From NCBI GenBank assembly GCA_019634735.1, contig JAHCAT010000006.1:1-64000 (forward strand): DNA of 64,000 nucleotides, given 5' to 3'. Every line of letters begins with the position of its first letter. Position 1 is the first letter of the stretch. Under the pieces are notes generated by a model. It searched no databases. It worked only from the letters and a program-made list of their open reading frames with translations, and was not told the origin of the DNA. A program made the position numbers and the translations under genes. The DNA comes from Lysobacterales bacterium. Its GTDB lineage: Bacteria; Pseudomonadota; Gammaproteobacteria; Xanthomonadales; UBA2363. Below, piece by piece: positions 9,482 to 21,129 of the stretch.

Positions 9482-10137
9482 TCAGCCGCAGCCCTCGACG
9501 TAGTCGACCTGGGGCGACAGGCCGATGCGCCACTGCGTGGCGACGCCGGCGGCATCGAGTTCGAAGACCAGCCGGCTGCCGCTGCCCTCCGGGCCCTCGA
9601 CGATGAAGTACTCGCCCCCTTCCGCATACTTGTGCGGCGCCAGGCTGTGGCGCCCCGCATAGAGCACTTCCAGCGCCTCGCGGAGGTTGCCGTTGCGGCC
9701 CCCGCCGGGCGCCTCGTAAAGGTCGCCGGTGACGTCATAGCGGACGAAACGGCCTTGTTCGAGCATGAAGACTACGCGGGACCCGTCGCTGGGCGCCGGA
9801 TCCGGCACCAGGTAATGGCAGGAGTCGTCCGGGGAAACTTCCCGGTCGGCCACCAGCGGCCGGCCCCAGGAGATCCGCACCGACTCCTGGTCGTCGCCGA
9901 AGCGGGCCGGACCGAAGCCGTGGAAGCCGGTCACCTGGTCGGTGCCGGCCGGGATCTCCTCCGCGGGCGTCTCCTCCGGTTCCGGGACCGCCGCGGCCTC
10001 CTCGACCGGCGTCGCGGGTGCCGGTTCCGACGCCGGTGCCGGCTCGGGGGCCCGTTCCGGTTCCGGTGCCTGACGGGAGCAGGCGACCAGCGCGGAGAAA
10101 CCCAGGACGATCGCGAACGTGCCCAGCTTCGATACCA

Positions 10138-10141
<4 letters not shown>
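9482..10141 (-). CDS. Putative lipoprotein in the tyrosine-catabolism operon
   Basis: A 219-residue protein of unknown function. It has a lipoprotein signal with a lipobox LVAC followed by SRQ (Cys about residue 21), then a roughly 40-residue Pro/Glu/Ala-rich linker, then a compact domain with [27 protein letters not shown] and a C-terminal VDYVEGCG. The two cysteines of the domain could form a disulfide. Its ATG overlaps the stop of hmgA (ATGA), implying translational coupling; a second ATG at 10138 has better spacing from GGAGG. I do not know a role for a lipoprotein in homogentisate breakdown. Confidence 0.8.
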
Positions 10142-11448
<1,307 letters not shown>

Positions 11449-11471
11449 GGCGCAGCTCCCGGGGTGGCCGA

Positions 11472-12554
11472 TCAGAGCACGCCGCGGCGCATCTGGTCGC
11501 GCTCGATCGACTCGAACAGCGCCTGGAAGTTGCCCTCGCCGAAGCCCTCGTTGCCCTTGCGCTGGATGATCTCGAAGAAGATCGGCCCGATCGCGTTCTG
11601 GGTGAAGATCTGCAGCAGCTTGCGCGACTTGGTCTCCGGGTCGGCGTCGATCAGGATGCGGTTCTTCGCCAGGCGGGGCACGTCCTCGCCATGGTCGGGA
11701 ATGCGCTCGTCGATGACGTCGAAGTAGGTGTCCGGGGTGTTCAGGAACTCGATGCCGGCGGCGCGCATCTTCTCGACGGTCGCATAGATGTCGTCGGTGA
11801 AGCAGGCGATGTGCTGGATGCCCTCGCCCTTGTACTGGTCGAGGTACTCGTTGATCTGGCTCTTCGGGTCGGAGGATTCGTTGAGCGGGATGCGGACGAT
11901 GCCGTCGGGCGCGGTCATCGCCTTCGACACCAGGCCGGTCTTGGCGCCCTTGATGTCGAAGTAGCGGATCTCGCGGAAGTTGAACAGGCGCTCGTAGTAG
12001 TCCGACCACTTCTCCATGTTGCCGAAGAAGAGGTTGTGGGTCAGGTGGTCGATGAAGGTCAGCCCGAAGCCGGCCGGCTCGGCATCGACCCCGTCGATGG
12101 CGACATAGTCGGCGGCGTAGGGATCCTGCCCTGCGGGCGACAGATAGAGCATGCAGTCGCCGATGCCCTTGACCACCGGCACGGCGATCGCCCGGCTGTC
12201 CGGCTTGTGGTCGACCGCCTCGCCGCCATTGCCGAGCACGGTCCGGTGGACCTCGTCGACCGGCTTGCGGAAGCGCACAGCGAAGCCGCAGGCGCAGGGG
12301 CCGTGGGCGGCGGCGAAATCGGCGGCGAAGGAATCCGGGTCCTCGTTGACCAGGAAATTGACGCCGCCCTGCCGGTACACCGTGATCGCGCGGTCGCGAT
12401 GGCGCAGCACCGCCGCGAAGCCCATGCGCCGGAACAGGTCGTGCAGGTCGACGCTGCCTGGCGGCGCCGCGAACTCGACGAACTCGAAGCCGTCGATGCC
12501 CATCGGGTTCTCGAAGGTCGTGGGCTGCATGCCGAGGTTGGGTTGCGCGCTCAT
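11472..12554 (-). CDS. hppD: 4-hydroxyphenylpyruvate dioxygenase
   Basis: A 360-residue vicinal-oxygen-chelate dioxygenase converting 4-hydroxyphenylpyruvate to homogentisate. Iron ligands are recognisable as His in IDHLTHNLF, His in [11 protein letters not shown] and Glu in [12 protein letters not shown]. The C-terminal [17 protein letters not shown] is typical. The ATG at 12554 has GGAGA 5 bases upstream and is preferred to the in-frame ATG at 12566. It is the first gene of the minus-strand tyrosine operon and is divergent from marR; the promoter between them is described separately. Confidence 0.97.
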   Translation of the reverse strand: MSAQPNLGMQPTTFENPMGIDGFEFVEFAAPPGSVDLHDLFRRMGFAAVLRHRDRAITVYRQGGVNFLVNEDPDSFAADFAAAHGPCACGFAVRFRKPVDEVHRTVLGNGGEAVDHKPDSRAIAVPVVKGIGDCMLYLSPAGQDPYAADYVAIDGVDAEPAGFGLTFIDHLTHNLFFGNMEKWSDYYERLFNFREIRYFDIKGAKTGLVSKAMTAPDGIVRIPLNESSDPKSQINEYLDQYKGEGIQHIACFTDDIYATVEKMRAAGIEFLNTPDTYFDVIDERIPDHGEDVPRLAKNRILIDADPETKSRKLLQIFTQNAIGPIFFEIIQRKGNEGFGEGNFQALFESIERDQMRRGVL

Positions 12555-12639
12555 CGGTATCTCCATCGTTTCGGGGCCGCGGTCGGCGCGGCGGGTCGGG
12601 GGCGCGGTGCGGCCGGCGGTTCGACCGCGCGGGCCGCGC

Positions 12640-12688
12640 TTGCGCGTTCCGGCCGCGACGTTATAGTTTCACTTGAAACCATTTGCAA
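12640..12688. promoter_or_regulatory. Overlapping divergent hppD/marR promoters with central palindromic operator
   Basis: On the minus strand, TTGCAA (12688-12683) and TATAAC (12665-12660) are separated by exactly 17 bases and point at hppD. Inside that spacer lies the perfect inverted repeat GTTTCA-CT-TGAAAC (12666-12679). On the plus strand, TTGCGC (12640-12645) and TATAGT (12662-12667), spaced by 16 bases, point at marR, and the -10 overlaps the same palindrome. A dimer bound to the palindrome would block both promoters. This is the arrangement expected for MarR-family autorepression; the regulator is the adjacent gene by inference. Confidence 0.75.
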
Positions 12689-12701
12689 GGCGCGCCGCAC
12701 C

Positions 12702-13142
12702 ATGGCCGACTCCCTCGACCTCGACCACTTCCTGCCCTACCGGCTGTCGAGGCTGTCCAACACCATCAGCCAGGCGATCGCCGACCTGTACGTCGAGCGC
12801 TTCAACCTGACCGTGACCGAATGGCGGGTGATGGCGGTGCTGGGCCGCGAGCCCGGCCTGAGCGCCGGCGAGGTCGCCCAGCGCACCGCCATGGACAAGG
12901 TCGCGGTCAGCCGCGCCGTGGCCCGCCTGATCGCGGCCGGCCGCATCGACCGCGGCACCGCCGACGGCGACCGGCGCCGCTCGGTGCTGCACCTCAGCGA
13001 CGCCGGACGGCGCATCTACGACCAGGTCGTGCCGCTGGCCCTGGACTTCGAGCAGCGCCTGCTGACGCGCCTTGCCGACGACGACCGCCGGCACCTGCAC
13101 CATCTGCTCGACCGCCTGGAACAGGCCAGCCAGCAATCCTGA
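12702..13142 (+). CDS. MarR-family transcriptional regulator of the tyrosine/homogentisate operon
   Basis: A 146-residue winged-helix protein. It has the MarR layout: N-terminal dimer helix (LPYRLSRLSNTISQAIADLY), recognition region (LSAGEVAQRTAMDKVAVSRA), the wing with DRRRSVLHLSDAG, and a C-terminal dimerisation helix. The ATG at 12702 is preceded by AAGG at slightly long spacing. It is divergent from hppD. By position it should sense an aromatic acid of the pathway, such as homogentisate or 4-hydroxyphenylpyruvate, and repress hppD-hmgA and itself through the 14-bp palindrome. The ligand is not known from sequence. Confidence 0.9.
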   Translation: MADSLDLDHFLPYRLSRLSNTISQAIADLYVERFNLTVTEWRVMAVLGREPGLSAGEVAQRTAMDKVAVSRAVARLIAAGRIDRGTADGDRRRSVLHLSDAGRRIYDQVVPLALDFEQRLLTRLADDDRRHLHHLLDRLEQASQQS

Positions 13143-13261
13143 CCCGGCTCCGGCCCCCTGTCCGCCGCGAGCCCTGGCCGTCCCGGGTACGCGCCGCGCC
13201 CCAGCCGGCGTTCCAGCCGAACGCTGCCGGCAAGCCCGGCGCCCCGGTCCGGCATCGATCC

Positions 13262-13480
13262 GCATCATGGCAAGCCCCGGCCCTCTCCCCCGGCCCCTCT
13301 CCCAGAGGGAGAGGGGAGCAGATCGAGCTCCGCTTTCCGCTTTCCGCTTTCCGCTTTCCGCTTTCCGCTTTCCGCTTTCCGCTTCCCGAGTCCCGAGTCC
13401 CGAGTCCCGAGTCCCGAGCAGAGCGCGGCACCGCACTTCTCCCCTCCCCCGCGTGCGGGGGAGGGGCGGGGGAGAGGGCC
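13262..13480. repeat. Intergenic repeat cluster: GC palindromes flanking 7-bp tandem arrays
   Basis: The 395-base gap between marR and the MFS gene contains no gene. It holds in order: a GC-rich element (13262-13311, with CTCTCCCAGAGGGAGAG); an array of TTTCCGC units (about 13329-13386); an array of GAGTCCC units (13384-13419, five copies); and a perfect palindromic element (about 13425-13480) whose 12-base arms read CCCCTCCCCCGC and its complement. The palindrome recurs at 19360, 36234, 36373, 61304 and 61490. It could act as a terminator-like hairpin for convergent transcription. Confidence 0.85.
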
Positions 13481-13537
13481 GCCCCGGCCAGCGCGCGCGC
13501 CTGGACCCTGAGCGAAGACGATCCTGACAAGCGCCGC

Positions 13538-14917
13538 TCAGCTGCCCCGGTGGACCGTGACCGTCTCCAGGCCATGACCGCCCGGACCGGATTCCGCGCG
13601 CCACAACCGGTACGCGAACACCAGTCCCAGCGACGAAAGCGCCGTGTAGAACCACATGCTGCCCGCGTAGCCGGCCGGATTCTCCGGCCCGGCACCGGCG
13701 CGGTCGTTGAGGAAGCCGACCACGAACGGCACGGTCGCCCAGCCCAGTTGCTGGCACAGGGTCATCAGGGCATAGGCCGAACCCAGCCGCCGGCCGTCGA
13801 CGATGTAGGCGACCGACGGCCACATCACTGCCGGAATCAGCGAGAACACGCCGCCCAGGGCGAGGATCACCAGCAGCAGGGTGAGCGGCACCTCGGGCCC
13901 CCACAGGAACGGCAGCAACTGCACCGACGGCCCCGGCGGCAGGTAGGTGACCGCCAGGAACAGCGGCAGCATCACCAGCGAGCCGACCGCCATGAACAGC
14001 GAGCGCCGTCCGACCCTGTCCACCCACAACCCGAACAGGGGCGTGGCGATGATCGCCGCCATCGGCAGCATGCTGCTGAGCAGGCCGGCGGTCTGCCGGT
14101 CCATGCCGTGCGCCTGCTGGAAGTAGTCGATCGCGAAGGTGCGGAACGGGAACACCGTCGAGTAGAACACCACGCACAGCGCGACGATGTACCAGTACGA
14201 GGCGCTGTAGCTGAACATGCGCCGCAGGTCCAGCTTCTCGACAGGACCGGCGTCGCCCAGGTCGAACCGGCCTTCGGCACGCTTCTCGGCCATCCAGTAC
14301 AGCAGCCCCGCCGCCAGCGACACGGCGGTGACGGCGGTGGCCAGCCACAGCGGATCCTGCCAGTTGGTGTACAGGGGCGCGGCGAAGCCGGTCGACCAGT
14401 CGGCCGAGGCCGAGCCTAGACGGGCGATCGACAGGTTCAGGCCGAACGCAAGGCCCAGCTCCTTGCCCTTGAACCACTTCGCCAGCACCGTGGTGGCGGC
14501 GACGATCAGCGGTTCGGCGCCGAGGCCGAGCAGGAAGCGGCCGGACAGGATCAGCTCGTAGCGGTTGGTGGCGGCGGTCAGCGCCGCCGCCAGCAGGCAG
14601 ATCAGCGCGAACAGGGCTAGCGCGCGCTTGGTCCCCCAGCGGTCGATCAGGATCCCGCAGCCCAGCAAGGCCAGCACGGCGGCGACGTTGTAGGCGGTCG
14701 ACAGCAGGCCGATCTGCTTGTAGGTGAAGCCCTCCTGCTCGCGCAGCAGGTCGATCACCGGGTTCAGCGCGTCGTAGACGTAGTAGTTGCCGAACATGGC
14801 CAGGCTGACGAACAGCAGGGCCAGCCAGCGGTACAGGGGGGTGGGCCGCGGCAGGGCGGACCGGTGGGCTGCGGACGTGTCGATGGCGGGCTTCCTCCTG
14901 ACCTGCGTGCGCCGCAC
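13538..14917 (-). CDS. Major facilitator superfamily transporter
   Basis: A 459-residue MFS permease with about 12 transmembrane segments in two halves joined by a cytoplasmic loop near residues 225-245 (EGRFDLGDAGPVEKLDLRR). The first half carries the MFS loop motif as GILIDRWGTKRALA, the second as GLWVDRVGRRSLF. The N-terminal helix WLALLFVSLAMFGNYYVYDA resembles the MFSD1-like/oligopeptide branch, but the substrate is not assignable. No ATG precedes the first helix; the GTG at 14917, with AGG just upstream, is chosen and gives a 28-residue cytoplasmic N-terminus. A strong AGGAGG further in has no standard start codon behind it. Heptamer arrays lie on both sides. Confidence 0.85.
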   Translation of the reverse strand: MRRTQVRRKPAIDTSAAHRSALPRPTPLYRWLALLFVSLAMFGNYYVYDALNPVIDLLREQEGFTYKQIGLLSTAYNVAAVLALLGCGILIDRWGTKRALALFALICLLAAALTAATNRYELILSGRFLLGLGAEPLIVAATTVLAKWFKGKELGLAFGLNLSIARLGSASADWSTGFAAPLYTNWQDPLWLATAVTAVSLAAGLLYWMAEKRAEGRFDLGDAGPVEKLDLRRMFSYSASYWYIVALCVVFYSTVFPFRTFAIDYFQQAHGMDRQTAGLLSSMLPMAAIIATPLFGLWVDRVGRRSLFMAVGSLVMLPLFLAVTYLPPGPSVQLLPFLWGPEVPLTLLLVILALGGVFSLIPAVMWPSVAYIVDGRRLGSAYALMTLCQQLGWATVPFVVGFLNDRAGAGPENPAGYAGSMWFYTALSSLGLVFAYRLWRAESGPGGHGLETVTVHRGS

Positions 14918-14946
14918 TTTACCTGCCCGAGCCGGCGCCGGGGGAG

Positions 14947-15122
14947 CCAGGGCCAGGGCCAGGGCCAGGGCCGGGACTCGGGACTCGGGACTCGGGACTC
15001 GGGACTCGGGACTCGGGACTCGGGACTCGGGACTCGAGACCCGGAACCCGGAACCCGGAACCCGGAACCCGGAACCCGGAACTCGGGACTCGGGACTCGG
15101 GACTCGGGACTCGGGACTCGGG
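14947..15122. repeat. Tandem 7-bp array (GGGACTC and GGAACCC units)
   Basis: About 175 bases of almost pure tandem repeats: four AGGGCC hexamers, then about eight GGGACTC units, about five GGAACCC units, and again about five GGGACTC units. They sit in the divergent gap between the MFS gene and the YfcC gene. The unit is the reverse complement of the GAGTCCC array beyond the other end of the MFS gene. There are no unique spacers, so this is a minisatellite-like array, not CRISPR. Confidence 0.95.
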
Positions 15123-15253
15123 GTGCGGGATTCGGCGTGCGGCGCTCCTGCGTGGCGAAGGTGCGCGCATCGAGGACGGCAGCGCGCCGCGGCGGCGTGC
15201 GCGGCGCGGCCTGCTAGCATGCCTGGTCGCCGCTTCGGCCCGCAGGTCCGCCC

Positions 15254-16633
<1,380 letters not shown>

Positions 16634-16747
16634 ACCCGCTCCGCCGGGCTGCCGTCGCGGGCGGGCGCGGCGGCAACGGTTGACCCCGCTGCGGAATGCT
16701 GCCAAGTTCCCAAGTGCAGTGCCTTCCGTCGACGAGGAGTCCGCGCG

Positions 16748-19006
16748 TTGAAGCGACCGGCCGCCTTGCAGGTCCGCATCCGTGGCCGTGACCCCGGTGC
16801 CGCCGCGCGGACCTGTCTGCTGGCGGCCCTCCTGACGCTCGCCGTCCCGGCCCCGGCCGGCAGCCAGCCGGAACCCCCCGAACGCCTGGTGATGGCCGGC
16901 GACGCGAACTACCGGCCGTTCCATTTCCTCGATGCGACCGGCGCGGCCGCCGGCTTCGATGTCGAGCTGCTCGCGGCGATCGCGGCGGAACTCGGCACCA
17001 GCGTCGACTACCGGCTGGGCGACTGGGGCGAGTCCCTGAGCGCCCTGGCCGACGGCCAGGTCGACATCGTGCCGATGTTCGTCTCCGAAGCGCGCAAGCG
17101 GCGCTTCGCGTTCAGCCAGCCCTACCTCACCCGCTACCACCTGGTGTTCGGCCGTGCCGGCGGCGCCTTCGTCGACGATCTGGAACAACTCGCCGGTCGC
17201 CGGGTGGCGGTCCAGCATGCCGGGCTCGCCCATGAGGCCTTGTCCGCCCTGCGACCTCGCCCGGTTCTGATCCCCCTGCATGTGGAGTCGGACACGGTCG
17301 CGGCGGTCGCGCGCGGCGAGGCGGACTACGCGGTCGCGCCGATGACCATCGGCTACGAAGCGATCCTCGGCCACGGACTGGACCAGGTGGTGGCGCTCAG
17401 TCCGCCGGTGCTCAGCCTGGACTACGCGTTCGCGGTCCGGCCCGACCAGGCCGCCCTGGTGCCGGCCATCGACCAGGCCCTGGCCCAGGTCCGCGCGGCG
17501 GGCGTCCACGACCGTCTCTATCTGGCGTGGCTGGCGCGCCTGGGCCCCGAGCCGCCCTCGTTCCGTTCCGGCCTGATGCTGGGTATCGCCCTGGGGGTCC
17601 CCCTGCTGCTCGCCGCCATCCTGGCGCTGGTGTGGTGGCGCCGCGCGCACCGTCACGCCGAGCGCCACCTGCGCCGCGCCGACAGCGAGGCGGTGCTGCG
17701 TCGCGACGCCGAGGCGCGCGTGCACTACCTGGCCTACAACGACCCGCACACCGACCTGCCAAACCGCAACGCCCTGAACCTGGCGCTGACGCAGGCCCTG
17801 CCTTCCGCACTGGCCGCCGGGCGTACCGGGGCCCTGGCCCGCATCGACCTGCTGGGGCTGGATCTCGTGCACGCGGTCGCCGGCCATGCGGCGATCGACG
17901 CCATGGTCGCCAGCGTCGGGCTCGCGCTCGCCGACACGGGGCGCGACGCCACCGCCTACAGCGTCGGACGCGGGCAGTTCGCGCTGTTGCTGGCCGACGT
18001 GGGCGATGGCCATGGCGCCCGCGCGCGCCTGCAGGAGCACCTGGAGCGGGCGTCGCGCCGGGTCCTGATCGAGGGGGTCAGCCTGGAGCCGCGCTTCGCG
18101 TCAGGCGTGGCCCTGTTCCCCGACCACGGCAGCGAGGCCAGCCAGGTCCTGCGCGCCGCCGAGATGGCCTGCACGGCTGCGCTCGACCGCGGCGGGCAGG
18201 TGCTCCTGTACGGGCCGCGCCTCGAGCCCGACCCGATCAACCTGTCCGTTCTGGCCGAGCTGCGCGATGCCCTGTCCAGCGGCGCCGTCGGCCATGCCCT
18301 GCAGCCCAAACTGGACCTGGCCAGCGGCCGGGTGGTGGGCGCCGAACTGCTGGTGCGCTGGCACCATCCCGTCCGCGGCCCGGTGCCGCCTTCGCGTTTC
18401 GTGCCCCTGGCCGAACGCACCGGCATGGTCGGCGCCCTCACCCGCTACATGATCGGTCGTGCGGTCGAGCACCTGCAGCGCTTGCGCGACCAGCGCCTGG
18501 ACATCTCGGTGGCGGTCAACGTCTCGGTCAACGACCTCGCCGACGACGACCTGGTCACCGACCTGCTGGGGCAGGTCGGCGACCTGGGCAACCAGCTCGT
18601 GCTGGAGGTGACCGAGACGGACGTCATGCGCGATGCGGACATCGTGCTGGCTTCGGTGCAGCGCCTGCGCCAGCGCGGCATCCGCATCTCGCTGGACGAC
18701 TTCGGCGCCGGCCACGCCTCGTTCGTCTACCTGCGCCGGATGGCGCCGGACGAACTCAAGATCGACCGCTCGTTCATCACCGAACTGCTCGGCTCACCCG
18801 GCGATCAGGCGATCGTGCGCAGCAGCATCCAGCTTGCCCACGTGCTCGGCGCCACGGTCACCGCCGAGGGGATCGAGGATGCCGGCACCCTGGAATGGCT
18901 GCGCCAGGCAGGCTGCGACGCCGCGCAGGGCTACCACATCGCCCGGCCGATGGCCCCGGATGCCTTCTACGCCAGCGACCTGCTGCGCACTGCCGCGATG
19001 CTGTAG
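16748..19006 (+). CDS. Periplasmic-sensor GGDEF-EAL protein (substrate-binding domain, degenerate GGDEF, EAL)
   Basis: A 752-residue membrane signalling protein. A signal peptide is followed by a family 3 periplasmic solute-binding domain (about residues 45-270: ANYRPFHFLDATGAAAGFDV, YTIGYE-like MTIGYEAIL), one transmembrane helix (about 278-298), then GGDEF and EAL domains. The GGDEF signature is replaced by GRGQF, so cyclase activity is not expected. The EAL domain (from about 500) reads ELLVRW instead of EALVRW but keeps Glu, Asn (VNVSVND), Glu (VTETD), DDFGAGHAS, LKIDRSF, EGIED and AAQGY, so phosphodiesterase activity is plausible. TTG at 16748 is the start, with GAGGAG 8 bases upstream. 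It probably lowers c-di-GMP in response to a small periplasmic ligand such as an amino acid. Confidence 0.9.
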   Translation: MKRPAALQVRIRGRDPGAAARTCLLAALLTLAVPAPAGSQPEPPERLVMAGDANYRPFHFLDATGAAAGFDVELLAAIAAELGTSVDYRLGDWGESLSALADGQVDIVPMFVSEARKRRFAFSQPYLTRYHLVFGRAGGAFVDDLEQLAGRRVAVQHAGLAHEALSALRPRPVLIPLHVESDTVAAVARGEADYAVAPMTIGYEAILGHGLDQVVALSPPVLSLDYAFAVRPDQAALVPAIDQALAQVRAAGVHDRLYLAWLARLGPEPPSFRSGLMLGIALGVPLLLAAILALVWWRRAHRHAERHLRRADSEAVLRRDAEARVHYLAYNDPHTDLPNRNALNLALTQALPSALAAGRTGALARIDLLGLDLVHAVAGHAAIDAMVASVGLALADTGRDATAYSVGRGQFALLLADVGDGHGARARLQEHLERASRRVLIEGVSLEPRFASGVALFPDHGSEASQVLRAAEMACTAALDRGGQVLLYGPRLEPDPINLSVLAELRDALSSGAVGHALQPKLDLASGRVVGAELLVRWHHPVRGPVPPSRFVPLAERTGMVGALTRYMIGRAVEHLQRLRDQRLDISVAVNVSVNDLADDDLVTDLLGQVGDLGNQLVLEVTETDVMRDADIVLASVQRLRQRGIRISLDDFGAGHASFVYLRRMAPDELKIDRSFITELLGSPGDQAIVRSSIQLAHVLGATVTAEGIEDAGTLEWLRQAGCDAAQGYHIARPMAPDAFYASDLLRTAAML

Positions 19007-19416
19007 CGGGGGACCGGGGACCGGGGACCGGGGACCAGGGTCCGGGGACCGGGGACCGGGGACCGGGGACCGGGGACCAGGGACCAGGGACCGGGGACCG
19101 GGGACCAGGGACCGGGGACCGGGGACCGGGGACCGGGGACCGGGGACCGGGGACCAGGGACCGGGGACCGGGGACCAGGGACCAGGGACCAGGGTCCGGG
19201 GACCGGGGACCGGGGACCAGGGACCGGGGACCGGGGACCAGGGACCAGGGACCGGGGACCGGGGACCGGGGACCAGGGAACAGGGACCAGGAACGGGAAC
19301 CTGGGAGCAGGAGGCAGGAGGCAGGAGGCAGGAGGCAGAGAGCCTATTCGCGAGCGGGCCGCGGCACCGCACTTCTCCCCTCCCCCGCCTGCGGGGGAGG
19401 GGCGGGGGAGAGGGTA
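19007..19416. repeat. Long GGGACCG/GGGACCA heptamer array followed by a GC palindrome
   Basis: The 432-base convergent gap between the GGDEF-EAL gene and the AbgT gene holds about 270 bases of 7-bp units (GGGACCG and GGGACCA interspersed, with rare GGGTCCG variants), then four copies of GGAGGCA (about 19310-19336), then the GC palindrome also found at 13425 (about 19360-19416). No coding potential beyond the repeat itself. Both flanking genes end here, so the palindrome may serve as a bidirectional terminator. Confidence 0.95.
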
Positions 19417-19438
19417 AGCGGGTTACCTGGATCTGAGT

Positions 19439-21022
19439 TCAGGGAACGGGGTAGACGTAGCTGGCGCCCACGCCCAGCGGAATGCCGAAGCCCCAGAACA
19501 GCAGCAGGAAGCCGGTCCAGACCACCAGCAGGGTGACCGAGAAGGGCAGCATCAGCGCCAGCAGGGTGCCGATGCCGGCGTTCTTCACGTAGCGCTGGCA
19601 GAACACCACGATCAGCGGGAAGTAGGGCAGCAGCGGGGTGATGATGTTGGTGCTGGAATCGCCGACGCGGTAGGCGGCCTGGGTCAGGTCCGGGGACACG
19701 CCGAGCTGCATCAGCATCGGCACCATGATCGCGCCGATCAGCGCCCACTTCGCCGAAGCCGAGCCGACCACCAGGTTGACCATGCCCGACAGCAGGACGA
19801 TGCCGATCAGGGTCAGCGCCATCGGGAAGCCCATCGCCTGCAGCCAGTTGGCGCCCTTGATCGCCAGCAGCGCGCCCAGGTTGGACTGCCCGAAGGCGTA
19901 GATGAACTGCGCCGCGAAGAAGGCCATGACGATGTAGTAGCCCATGCCGCTCATCGCCTTGCTCATGCCGGCGATGATGTCGCGGTGGTTCTTCACGGTG
20001 CCGGCGGCATAACCGTAGACCACGCCGGGAATCAGGAACAGCACGAAGATCAGCGCCACGATCGACTGCATCAGCGGCGCGGCCGCCACCAGCAGCGGGT
20101 TCTGGCCGGCGGTGACCTGGTCGGGCCGTGCGGCCCACGGCGTGCCTTCCGGCAGCAGGGTCAGCACGAAGGCGGCGATCGCCACGCCCATGGCCAGCAG
20201 CGACCAGCGCAGGCCGCGCCGCTCGCGCGGCTCCAGCGGCTGCATCGAGGGCAGCTGGCTGGTGTCGCCGTCGACCGCCGTGGCGGTCAGGCGCGGCTCG
20301 ATCACCCTGTCGGTCAGGAACCAGCCGACCAGGATGATCAGGAAGGTCGAGGCGGTGGTGAAGAAGTAGTTGTTGAGCGGATTGACCTGGACCGAGGGGT
20401 CGATGATGCGCGCCGCCTCCTGGGTCAGGCCGGCGAGCAGCGGGTCCAGGCTGGACGGCACGAAGAAGGTCGCCGAGAAGCCACCGGAGACACCCGCGAA
20501 GGCCGCCGCGATGCCGGCCAGCGGGTGGCGCCCGGCGGCGTAGAAGATCACCGCGCCCAGCGGGATCACCAGCACGTAGCCGGCGTCGACCGCGACATGG
20601 CTGAGCACGCCGACCGCGATCAGCATCGGGGTCAGCAGCATCTTCGGGGTGACCGACAGCATCGAGCGCAGTCCGGCGTTGATGAAGCCGGTGTGCTCGG
20701 CGACGCCCAGGCCGAGCATCGCGACCAGGACCACGCCCAGCGGCGCGAAGTTGACGAAGGTGCGGACCATGTCCGCCATGAAGGTGGTCAGGCTGGCGCC
20801 GGCCAGCATGTTGCGGATCTGGATCGGGTCGCCGGTGCGCGGGTCGACCTCAGCGAACTGCATGCTGGCGAAGATCGCCGACAGCACCCAGACGATGATC
20901 ATGGCGATCAGGAACAGCATCGCCGGATCGGGCAGCTTGTTGCCGACGCGCTCGACGCCGTCCAGGAAGCGGGTCACGAAGCTGCGGCGCACCGGTGCCG
21001 GCACGGGTTCGGGGGTGTTCAT
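19439..21022 (-). CDS. AbgT-family transporter
   Basis: A 527-residue membrane protein of the AbgT family (p-aminobenzoyl-glutamate import in E. coli AbgT, sulfonamide and antimetabolite efflux in MtrF/YdaH). The N-terminus GVERVGNKLPDPAMLFLIAM, the loop AEVDPRTGDPIQIRNMLA, GVLSHVAVDAGYVLVIPLGA and the re-entrant hairpin region GGFSATFFVPSSLDPLLAGL are diagnostic; about 11 hydrophobic segments are present. The ATG at 21022 follows AAGGAGGG. Whether it imports or exports cannot be decided from sequence. It is convergent with the signalling gene at 16748. Confidence 0.93.
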   Translation of the reverse strand: MNTPEPVPAPVRRSFVTRFLDGVERVGNKLPDPAMLFLIAMIIVWVLSAIFASMQFAEVDPRTGDPIQIRNMLAGASLTTFMADMVRTFVNFAPLGVVLVAMLGLGVAEHTGFINAGLRSMLSVTPKMLLTPMLIAVGVLSHVAVDAGYVLVIPLGAVIFYAAGRHPLAGIAAAFAGVSGGFSATFFVPSSLDPLLAGLTQEAARIIDPSVQVNPLNNYFFTTASTFLIILVGWFLTDRVIEPRLTATAVDGDTSQLPSMQPLEPRERRGLRWSLLAMGVAIAAFVLTLLPEGTPWAARPDQVTAGQNPLLVAAAPLMQSIVALIFVLFLIPGVVYGYAAGTVKNHRDIIAGMSKAMSGMGYYIVMAFFAAQFIYAFGQSNLGALLAIKGANWLQAMGFPMALTLIGIVLLSGMVNLVVGSASAKWALIGAIMVPMLMQLGVSPDLTQAAYRVGDSSTNIITPLLPYFPLIVVFCQRYVKNAGIGTLLALMLPFSVTLLVVWTGFLLLFWGFGIPLGVGASYVYPVP

Positions 21023-21129
21023 GGCGCGGATCCCTCCTTCAGGCCAGCGGGCATCCTACCGCAGCGGCCCGCTGCCGGCGGCCGCCGTCCGCCGGGCGAA
21101 CCAAGGCGGCGGGCAGGCGCGCGACCCCG

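Noticed and set aside
18990..19340. Possible CRISPR array
   Set aside because: The repeats are contiguous heptamers with no unique spacers and no cas genes nearby.
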